NCBI RefSeq assembly: GCF_964340395.1
Contig: NC_135556.1
Location: 21,206,223 to 21,270,222 of the forward strand
Direction of reading: 5' to 3'
DNA from: Glandiceps talaboti
Taxonomy: Eukaryota > Hemichordata > Enteropneusta > Spengelidae
Length of the DNA stretch: 64,000 nucleotides
A program made the translations under genes and the position numbers. The notes beneath the pieces were generated by a model, which saw nothing but the letters and a program-made list of their open reading frames with translations, was not told the DNA's origin and searched no databases. The stretch's first letter is position 1. Each line of letters starts with the position of its first letter. This document shows positions 28,701-40,700 of the stretch, piece by piece.

Positions 28701-31700
28701 CTCCTATCTAGTCTAGTACATACATGTACCAGATCTCCTACCCTGTCCCTCTCCTATCTAGTCTAGTACCTACATGTACCAGGTCTCCTACCCTGTCCCT
28801 CTCCTATCTAGTCTAGTACCTTCATGTACCAGATCTCCTACCCTGTCCCTCTCCTATCTAATCTAGTACCTACATGTACCAGATCTCCTACCCTGTCCCT
28901 CTCCTATCTAGTCTAGTACCTACATGTACCAGATCTCCTACCCTGTCCCTCTCCTATCTAGTCTAGTACCTACATGGACCAGATCTCCTACCCTGTCCCT
29001 CTCCTATCTAGTCTAGTACCTACATGTACCAGATCTCCTACCCTGTCCCTCTCCTATCTAGTCTAGTACCTACATGTACCAGATCTCCTACCCTGTCCCT
29101 CTCCTATCTAGTCTAGTACCTACATGTACCAGATCTCCTACCCTGTCCCTCTCCTATTTAGTCTAGTACCTACATGTACCAGATCTCCTATCCTGTCCCT
29201 CTCCTATCTAGTCTAGTACCTACATGTACCAGATCTCCTACCCTGTCCTTCTCCTATTTAGTCTAGTACCTACATGTACCAGATCTCCTACCCTGTCCCT
29301 AGTACCTTCATGTACCAGAGCTCCTACCCTGTCCCTCTCCTATCTAGTCTAGTACCTTCATGTACCAGATCTCCTACCCTGTCTCTTTCCTATCTAGTCT
29401 AGTACCTACATGTACCAGATCTCCTACCCTGTCCCTCTCCTATCTAGTCTAGTACCTACATGTACCAGAGCTCCTACCCTGTCCCTCTCCTATCTATTCT
29501 AGTACCTACATGTACCAGATTTCCTTCCCTGTCCCTCTCCTATCTAGTCTACTACCAACATGTATTAAGTTATTAGCAAACACCATGTACAAGATACTTT
29601 TCTTCCAACAGACTATTGATTCTTTTCTAAGCAAGTTCTCTTTTCTTTGACTTACTAGAGACTGTTAAAACATGACTCATCATTGTATAACTTAGTTCAA
29701 ATGTTTGTCGCAATAGAAAAGTCACAAGGGGCTAAGAAATCGATCAAGACAGAAACTAAATGATGGATCGTAAACTAGTTTATCATTAATTTGTGGTCCC
29801 TTGGATACAATGACTCATAGTTGGTATGACAAGGCAACATGATCCCTCATGTATGTTGGATCTCGCATTTGCTCATTCCTTCTGAGAAATCAGCTAAAAA
29901 TACTTCATATTTACAGTATGGTTTCCGGTCAATTACATTGATCGAAAATTAATCTAAACCAATGTTATGTTTTCCTGTGAGAGTTGGCGGCGTGCAACCA
30001 TTTGAGGAAGAGAGTCTTAAGGTCTACTAAACTGTAACGGGTACATCTGAAGATGAATCACACGTGTGGCACCAACACATGTTTTCAAGAAGTCAACAAA
30101 TGAGGCAATCATTCCCTCAAGACAACAGATGAAGGTGAATAAACTATCATACACGATGAATCACCCTTTCAGTTTTAAGAACTGCATGAACTTTGTCATA
30201 TAAAAAAAAAACGATTAATTTTCAATGCTTTCTTTTCCCAAATCACAATAAAGTCAGTTCTCATTTGTCCACTGGGAATATATTAACTCAATTCAGATTG
30301 TCAAGTTTTAATGACATACAGGTATTTTTAACTTTCTATGGAGACTCCTATAAAAATTGTAAAAAATTGTAGTGGCGTTATGACATAATTGACAGTATTG
30401 AAATATTCTACTATCCCATGTAGTTATTATCAAAGATACAAAAAACTGAGTTGCCATGGATTCTACTAAAAGATGTTCACATTTATTTTGTTCATTATTT
30501 GTTTTCATGAAGCCAAAATACATAAGTTTTATTTTACAGTCATGCTTATATCCATGTTTATTTTGATCAAAAATGTCAAATTTTAACAGTTACTATGGGT
30601 GTAATCACAGTTGCTAGGGAATTTGTATTTATTTTGGAATGTTTATTTTCTGCCCTACTCCTAGGGCAATATGTAAGGAAGGTGTCAGACCCTAGATACA
30701 GCTCATTTCATGTTACTGTGCACCGGCTCTGATACAACAATGCAAATTATTAAGAAACTACATATTATCTTCACTAAGATAGGATGGTCGCTATTTCTTG
30801 CTACATTTTGTGTAAATGAAATAAACCATTTCAATGTACTACAACTACATGCAGAAACATGTATTGGTCTGTATTTAATGTCTGTGTGGTGGTACTTTAG
30901 TTCATATCATATAGACAAAATGTAGCAAGCAATTGTACTCATTCAGTGTAGCATTGGTTTCTGCATGGTTGTATCAAAAAAGCGAGTGAACACTAACTTG
31001 AAACGAACTTTACTCTCTCCCAGGCCTGTAAGTACAGAAAGTAGTGCCAGTCTCTGATCCATCCTGTAGAAAATATTCAACATCGAACACTATATACACC
31101 TGTATACACGTACGTACAGATGGGGGTACCATAAGAAGTAACATTCATATACTTATCATAATACCACACTGCCCCTGACAACCAGTCAATGTGACTTGGT
31201 TTGAGTGTCAATGTGAGTTTCTATGTGAAAACAAGAGATGGGGATGCAGTAGTATACTGAATATCACTATGTCATCACTACAAAAGGAGCGATGGTATTA
31301 GTTGGATATACAACTCGGTGTTCAAGCACCTTGGAGTATGTCCTTTACGTATATGTGGAATCAGGATGGTGTGTGTAAGTGCATATAGTACTTACCACCA
31401 TCATGCAATGATCTGAACATTTTGGTTGAAGATTTCCATTTAGTTGGCACATTCTTCAGTATCTTTTCAACTTCTTTATCTGTCAATTTTCTTCTTCCAA
31501 TACGTGCTGAAAGCCAATGAAACAAAACTCAGTAAGAGAAACAGAGTAAAGTGAAATATTCACAGTCTCAAATTAATCAAGAAAGCTGAGGTTGTGGGAG
31601 CTATACTCTTAATTTTGCACACTCTAAATGAATGTGAAATCACATCAAGTACAGGGGATTTCATCACACCTTGTAAATGCATCATTTAATAGCATTTGCA

Positions 31701-34700
31701 CACTGAGATCAAATCCCCTGTAATTTGAATGGACTGTAGGAGGGATAGAAAATATCTCTTCATGTACAAAAATACAATATAATAAACAAAACCGTATAAC
31801 ATTGAAACCACCTAGATGCCTGGGAAGGGATGGAATTATTAATTAATTCCTCTTGCTTCCAATGATCCAAGATTGAGTATATAATTTGTTTCCCTTCTCC
31901 TGAGTACTTCTTCATCTCTAGAAACTTTGCAAACACCTAAAATCAGAAGTATTCAAAATGCTATGGCCATTTGCAGTGACATATAAACTCCAGAAATCTT
32001 TCTACAACACTGGTTCCTTTGTTTCTAATGGTTACAAGTTCCTGCATCAAAACATCCATTTTTTCTTGAGTAACAGCTCTCATGGGGTGGCCACAGAGTG
32101 TCCTTGTCCTATGACCTATTGCGTTTCCAATCTCCTCAAACTGTTGTCTCTAGCTATTATGTATGTATAAAACTTCAAAGTGAGTGCGATCAGGTACCTA
32201 ACAATTAGTCTGGAAGTATTGGAACAGTGCGGTGATTTCTATTGAAGATATCTATCATCTGTCTGGGAGCTTAAACCCAGTAATTGTTAACATACTCGGA
32301 GAAGCTAATTAACTGTTTAATTAACTTACTAATCTTATTGTATCACAATAGATCTACCCTCCAAGTAATCTAACTTTCCCCTGTCAAAGTTCCGACAGTA
32401 CTTTACGAAAGAAGGAAGTTAGCTTTCCAGGACTGAAACTTCCCTAAGCTTTAAAATCTAGAGTTGTAAATACCAGAATTTAAAATTCCAATTTGATGAC
32501 TATACTCGAACAGTTACATTAATGCACCTCTTTTTTTCTGTCTTTCAGATCTTTCCCAAGTGTCTGAAGTGACCTTGGTGAATGAAAAGCCTTCATTGCC
32601 CTTTGGCTGCAGGACAACATTTCAAGTCATGCATTCAAAAAAAAGAGTGCACTAAATAAGTCAGAAGACAGAGCCACAAATGCTCTGTATAGTATTGTGA
32701 GCTCAATACAGGATTTAAACATTGAGGACACTACAATACAGTAGGTCTATGCTTTTATGAATTGAGAGGTGATGAGAGACTATACAGATAGATACAGACG
32801 ACTAGTTCCACTGTGACTGTTTCCATGGTCCATATCAGATAACAATTGTCTATTTCTTTTGCATCCATTTTGTATATTTGTATCATATGCATGTTCTTTG
32901 AAAGTGTAGCTTATTTTTGTTATCTGGTGAAATAAATTTCATTCATTCATTCATTCATTCATTCATTCATTCATTCATTCATTCATTCATTCATTCATAC
33001 GAAAACCACAAACCTATCAATGGTTTTCCTTCAAAGTTTTTATATATGCCATTCATGACTTTCCAGTCGACTAGGTTAAACTAAACCATTGACTAATAAT
33101 GGGTTGGACATTAACATAATTGCACTTTTACAGATGAAACCAAAATTTACAGTCAAGACTATCACCCCATTGCTATAAGTCATTTAACTATTAAAGAATC
33201 AATGTCTAGATAGTGCTGGAAATGCCGCTAGCTCTCTACATCTGGCCAGCAGAGGGCCTATCATCTTGGTATTGGTGTAACAATGGTTTAGTGGTGCTGC
33301 TAAAGCTGGGGCTAATACTTGCTATGTAACAGCACAAGGGATAATATGATATCTACTACAGGTATTTAGTAGGCCAGGCAATAAGTGTTTTATAACACAT
33401 CACATTCTCTAGCAAGTATTCTTTCCTAAGTCAAAAACAAATCATGACCACAGCGAACCCCAGTGCTACTGTAATACTAATAGTGCCCTAGGGAAAATAG
33501 AAAATGAATATTGCCCTCTGTATGCAAATTGAAGTCACTATGGGTCACTTTTTCATACAAACTGACACAAACTAAGGCAATCACTGAAGCCTGTATGAAA
33601 ACAATATATTATAATTATAGTTAGTGGATCTGATCAGCATGAGAATTTTATTGTCTCTACTTGAATTAGCAGAGAATCACTCTTCTACCAAGTAATACTA
33701 CCCTATTACTGATACAGTGCTATCATTTCTATTGCACCTGGAAAGTGCAGAGAAATGCTAAGGTTGAATTTACAAGTCAGTTGTCACTAATATAAGTCTC
33801 TGTACTTCCAACATGCTGTACGAAGTGTTATTAATCCAATTCAGTTGTTTACTTTCAGTGTTTGTAACAGGGTTCCATTCATCCACGGTCTGATGCCGGC
33901 AGTTGTAACATTTGTTTGGATGACCTAATTTTCAGACAGTGTGTTCATCATTATTCATATAACTGCACTGTGTCTCAACCCACAGCATGAATACATGGTT
34001 GGAAAACTGAAGATGCTTGAGGGAGGAGGGGGAGGATTGCTTGGGGGAGGTTAATGACAAGAGTCTTACATTTAGTTTTTTTTAAATGACTACTATTGAA
34101 AAAAAGATTGATGTAAACTTTACCATCACAAGTCATTATAAAGAGCAGCACAATGAAAGAGACAGGCTTTTTTGGAATGTGACAAGCGTACCACCCAGCA
34201 GACAGTGTCACTTTCTGGGCCAGTTCAAATGTTAATTGTTGATAGGTGCCATTCTAAACATAGGGCATTCATACAATTTTAATCAGTCTGTCTCTGCAAA
34301 ACAGCAACCAAAAGATGTAGTGACAATAACGTGACCTTGTAAGAAGACGTGGTCTATCTCACTTTTCTATGTTCTTTGTATGTGTATGTGTGTCATTCAG
34401 GAAACAAAACTCAGTACAGCACACATACATACATACATACATACATACACACTGTGTGACACATAGTACCATCTTTCTATCTTAAAAAGATGTCTTCTTC
34501 CCATGCAGAAATACTATTAAATATTTGCAAAGCTAATAGCCTGGAACCAGGTCCATTTCAAGATGTTTCCATACAGGACAATATGGAACCAAGCTAAAAT
34601 AAAATTTGCTGTCTTGGATAAACATTATTATCTAATAGTAACAGAACCCTAAGACTTGTGACTGCCAGTGGGGATATCCGGGGTATTTGCACCCATGCTT

Positions 34701-37700
34701 GCAACTTTCTGCCATATTTTATGGTTGTTAAAGTACAGCCACAGGGAACACTGCAAGCAAGCACTCGACTTGCAAATATGCTGAGTATGAGGCTATGACA
34801 ATTATGAGTTGTGGGTCACAGGGTTCTGTCACATTACGAGATAATCACCGATGATGGACAATTTGACCAGGTGAATTTAGTAACTAGTCACTGATGGTTG
34901 CAGTTGACATCAGTGTTCAGTCTTTGTGGAAGGGATTCTGGGGTACAAAAGGTTTTGGAAAATCCAGGACGACAAAATGCCGCTCATTTGTAGCAAGGTA
35001 TACATGTGTGTGCTAATTTGCATACAAGTACATGCGATAATGCTTTGATATTGCATTACGTATCATCTTTATTGTGACCTTTGAAAGAAAACACCCATAC
35101 TTAAAATAAAAACTAGACGGTTTCTCTGTGATATGAAAAATTGACTTGATTTTGATATTTGACTATGAATGTGATGGTCAAGGTTAAATATACTAACAAT
35201 ACAACCTTTCGATAATAATGAGGGTAGACATTTGAATTTGATTCATATGTATTGTTTGTATGCTAATGTTGTACATTATCATGAGAAACTCAGCTGACAT
35301 TTGGTTAAACTTGATATACCCTCCTACATCATAGAAATATACATGCATGTATGTTTGTCAAATTATCACTTTTAAGTTTGTACAAGTTTAAAGTACTATG
35401 AAATTATCATACTTCGAGACGCAATTCATGTTTCTCCACTGGTGTGATCTTTTGCAAGTATTATACTTTATGTACTAGTACAAAGAGTAGGCCAAGTTTT
35501 TTATGACAAAAATGACCACTCTTTTGTCAATTTTGCTTAATGTTAAATCAAGAGATTTATTCCCATTTGCATGTTACCTTGGTGCAAAGTTTGAATGCAT
35601 ATCAGAGGTATGTCAAAACACTAATGCACAGTGGTGGACACTTACTTTATTCACAAGAATATGCATGGCTTGTTTGAAGAAAAAAAGACCAGGCTATCAT
35701 CAAATGTGAACAAATACAAGTAAAAGGTTACTGCAAGTTTTGCTAAACCCACAGGAAACTTGAATACCATACATGTAGATCTATATGAAATTGGTACTAA
35801 CTTTGAAGTGTTATACCCATATTTATATACAGACAGAAGTTGTCTTCCAACAGATTTTCACAAATGTCCTGATATGAACTTGCCAACTAAGCTGCACCAT
35901 CAAGTACAGGTACGTGTTTATAATTAACTTACTTTATGTTGACTACAAGAAAAAGTTGCGTAGGCAGAGGAGAATTTGTATGAACATGCCAGTAACCACG
36001 AAAAACAATAAAAGTGAATTTATAGGTGTATTAACAAAACATTTGGAGCTAAAGATCATCCATCGTGAGTGAAATAGGTTAAAATCTTCTAAGTTCTCTA
36101 TTTTAAACATCCTCAACTTTAACATTTAGGAGTGACAATTTGATAAATTTATGACTGTATGTCTGCAACTCTGTAAGTAACTGTACATGCATTACAATTG
36201 CTTTCAAGTTTGGCTTTGAGCCATTTCAAAAAGTCTGCCTCAACTCTGCTCCAGTTTACATCACATCATCAAAGGATGAAAACATCTGCATCTTTTGAGC
36301 AAAGTGGGCCAGGAAATACTTGTCATTTATATAATAGTTGACAACAGTGTCAAAAGTCGTGATTTGTAAATGTTACAATCATTCCTAGACTAGATAGAAT
36401 ACAGTCATGTGGCGACTTTTGCTATCACCTTCCCCAACACTTTGCATTTCACTAGAGGTCTTTTACTTGATGAAGGGTTCAACCAGAAAGAAGGTGAAAT
36501 TCTTATTTGGATTTTAAATTTTCCCACTGTGAGATGATGTAACTAGACATTTTGGATATCAGTGAACCCATCTCAGCAGACATGATCAGCCAATCACAAA
36601 GCAGTACATTTCATAATGGCCATGGAAGCTTCATAATATTCATAAAAACAACCATATTTGGTATTACAACCATGTTGCCCCTGACAACCCATCAATATGA
36701 CCTGGTTGTGTGAATGCAGAATGATGTATATGTGAAATTAAGCGATGGGGATCCAGGTGAATATCATCAAGTCATCACCACAATAGGAGCTGAGGTATTA
36801 CACGTAGTAGGATATACAACAAAGTGCTCATGTGTCTCATCATTTATATTACAAACATACCAGCCACAGTTAGATTATAGTTTTACAGGGTAGTTTTGGT
36901 GACAGTGGTGAGTGGGAGGGGAAATAGTGGTAAGTGTCATAGCTACAGTTACTGTACATATTGATTTGTATTGATGATAATAACATGTATATATGTATAT
37001 TAGAAGTGTTTAAAACAAAAGTTCATGATGGAGCATCTTGTTGGCAGGTATTCTCTATCTTTCAGTGAAAACTTCAACATATAACATATCACTCAGTATA
37101 CCCCTGAACAAAGTACCAAGGGCACCAAATCTTGTACTTTCTGATTCTCACATTGATGAAAGGAATCATATTCCAAATTAATTCATTTTATACAAAAACA
37201 ATATGAAAACAGTAACCAGAAAAAGTAATCCCGTCCTGATCTCCAAACAAGCAAACACACTGCACAGTAGGTTCTCCAGTCCTGAGCCCTGAAGAGTCTT
37301 CCTTATATCACATTTTTAGATAGATATACCACTTTTATGTGGAGCAGGCTGCCCAAAACAAGACTAGCAATTTGTGTTACTGCTAGTGGGCATGTCTCTA
37401 TGTAAACAGTAAAGCAACACCATTTTTAAGAGAATATAAACATTGCTTATACACAAATCAATACATGATAACATTGACAGTTACCACGTACAACAAACAC
37501 ATGTTGTCAAGTGTAATCTGAGGTCAGTGTCCAGATACCAAGTCTAGGTCAAGTTGAACCACAGTCCGAACTATCTATGATAGAGGGACTGTGGCTGAAC
37601 CTACTTTCGATGCATGCATGTAGTAACAAACTGTTGGTAATCAATTTGTTCATTCTGATCTATCATTCTGAAGTTTATATCCAATTTTTATCATTTCTAG

Positions 37701-40700
37701 CCTACAAATTAAATATTCAGACAAAAAAGTAATGAAACACTGACAACAGCTAATTCTAAATGCATTGCATACTCAGAGTTAACCATAGACGACAACAAGC
37801 TTTAAGTCTAACGATAGGTCAAATGAGTGGGCTATTTTATACTTGAATTATTCATTTGTATATATATCATATGTATCACCAGTATCTACAATATGGATGC
37901 GCAGCATCAGATATGAACCAATTGAAAAATGAAGGCACCCTAACAATAACTTACTTTCTAAAATTAATATTTGTATATAATGATGTATATTTAATCACAG
38001 TACAGTTACCCTTTTCACTTCTTACATATAATTGTCTGTTTTCCATTTGCCCATTTCTTAAGAGAAGTTATTTAATTTCATAGTGACAAATATTAAAGCC
38101 CATGTGTTGGGTGATGTATTAATTTTCTGTTCTTTTTATTGGTAATTTGTAACTGTATATCCACATGTCACTATAATAAACAACTCTTACTATAACTTAG
38201 ACACCAGCTATGAACTGGTTTTTAGATAAATAATGATTTGACTTGTTAGAATATTGTATATTGTGTCTACAAGTTGTGGTAACTCTAACTGTATTCTGTA
38301 GCTTGTTATTCAATGAAAGGGTAGAAACCACATCTGTTAATCTGTACTAAAAAGTGATGTTCATATTGATGTTACTGGTATCTATTACATGTTTGCAGAG
38401 TTCTAGATACCAGCTCTAAGCAAATGATATGCCTACAGGTTGATCTAATGTTAATGTTCGTTTTGTCAACTTTGCTCTGACTAACCTCTGCGTCAATTTG
38501 ATATTAAGTTCACATGGCAGTTTCATAGGTACATTTTCAGTAGTTTCAATGTCCAGAATGCCGTATATCAATAATGAAATCAAATCTGCACAATCTGCTG
38601 AAACTTGGACAACTGACACACAGACTATATGTACATATACATAATACATTTGCACATACAAAGCAATACTACTATAAAATTGATCATCTGCACAATGAAA
38701 TGTAGCCTGCAAATAAAAGTATCCAGATTGTAGGACTAGCCCAGTTATATCTAACAGGACATGATAATGGGTTACATCCATACAGGATTGTGAGCTGTAT
38801 CCATACAGGACTGTAAGCTACATCTATACAGGACTATGAGTTGCATCCATACAGGACTGTGAGTTGCATCCATACAGGACTGTGTGTTGCAGCAATACAG
38901 GACTGTGAGTTGCAGCCATACAGGACTGTGAGTTGCAGCCATACAGGACTGTGAGTTGCAGCAATACAGGACTGTGAGTTGCATCTATACATGACTGTGA
39001 GTTGCATCCATACAGGACTGTGAGTTGCAGCAATACAGGACTGTGAGGTGCAGCCATACAGGACTGTGAGTTGCAGCCATACAGGACTGTGAGTTGCATC
39101 CATACAGGACTGTGAGTTGCAGCAATACAGGACTCCATACAGGACTGTAGGTTGTATCCATACAGGACTGTAGGTTGTATCCATACAGGACTGTAGGTTG
39201 CATCCATACATGACTGTAGGTTGTATCCATACAGGACTGTGAGTTGTACCCATACAGGATTGCAGGCTACATCCATACAGGACTGTGAATTGCATACATA
39301 CGGGACTGTAGAATTTATCCATACAGGATTGTGAGTTGCAGCCATACAGGACTATAAGTTGCATCCATACAGGACTGTGGGTTGCATTCATACAGAAATA
39401 TGGGTTGAATCCACACAGGACTGTAGGTTGTATCCATACAGGACTGTGAGTTGCATTCATACAGGATTGCAGACAGTATCCCAAGGATTATGTACTGAAT
39501 CCACACTGAGCAGTACTATGTACATTTAGTTTGTATCTAGTCATGACATTTTGGTCTATAAAAGTGTAGTTTGCATTAATACAGCATCAACATGTCTATC
39601 CCCACCTTTGCATACAGGACTGTCAAAAGATTGTATAGGCAAACATACAGCATCAGACCTCAGTTTGGTGGTTTGAGATACAGCTCAGTTTGGGAATCAA
39701 TAACTCTTTGCATTATCAAAGTGAGGATATGTATTAAGACAGAATCAGAAATTTAAGAGCTACATTTTCATTTTTCAAAATTTCTTCAGTAGTGCTGTAT
39801 TTGGATGATGGGAAAAATATGCTTTATTTTTCAAAATAAAATGAAAGAGGTTGAACGTTGCATTGTAATACAGTGGCAAAACTCAAAATGTAATTTGAAA
39901 GTGCTACATCATTGCTGCATTTTTTACCACATTGAACAATGCAGACCAAGGGTCTTTAAAACTATCAGAACACAATGCAGGGCAAATGTCAGTCATACAC
40001 ACTGCAGGGCATAGTATTGCTTTTCATATGGCACAGATCTAAAATTAGATTGCCTAAACTAGAGATGTGGAGACAGAAATACAGGCAGTAGAAAACAGAT
40101 CTTTCTTGTGAAAAGCTAACAGAAGGCCCAACATCAAAGTACCGAAATTATTGCTGGAATGTCCCCTGTTTACAGTAAACAACTTCTGGGGTGAAAAGTT
40201 TTCTTCTGAAATTTATAGTCTCAATTCAAATAAAAGTTATTGGTTTATTTTATTTATCCTGTAGTTAGCCACACAACAGTATAAAAAGATGGTGTTGATA
40301 CTGCAGTATCATATTGATATACCATGCAATATAATTTGGGGACTAAAAGGTTGCCATCAAAATGTTGAGTAACTATTTATAGCCAGCAATAAATGATATG
40401 TATAAAGGTTGCTAGGACAAGTCTAGTTCCTATACGGCACATTACGATTACTACGATCATCTCCACTCACGTATAGGGAAAGTCATTTTTCTAGCAGAGA
40501 AATCTGTGCTATCCCACTGGGCGAAGTGTAAACGATGAATGTCATTAATAATCCATCACAAATTGACAGGCAGATGCAATTAGCTAGTTCCTTTAGACAA
40601 TTGCTCATTAACCGAACTCCACCTCTCCAGTTTGAAACTAAAATCATGTGGAAACGCTATAATGTCATCATGCACGTTTATATGAACGCAGTTAGGTAGG

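Larger units (their letters stand above)
19840..31395 (-). other. MICU intron B-C (11.6 kb)
   Basis: A large intron containing a MITE (23356-23723), a GA/CAGA tract (25610-25804) and a 2.4-kb minisatellite (27195-29555). The rest (19840-23350, 23725-25600, 25810-27190, 29560-31395) shows no exon I can support on either strand. Confidence 0.55.

Noticed and set aside
27195-29555. CRISPR-like array
   Set aside because: The repeats are contiguous tandem units without unique spacers, in an animal intron; it is a minisatellite.
38824-39506. Long minus-strand open frames (up to 216 codons) encoding a CMDATHSPVWMQ-type repeat
   Set aside because: They are produced by a stop-free 23-bp tandem repeat whose length is not a multiple of three, so all frames stay open. 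No splice or start context supports a gene.
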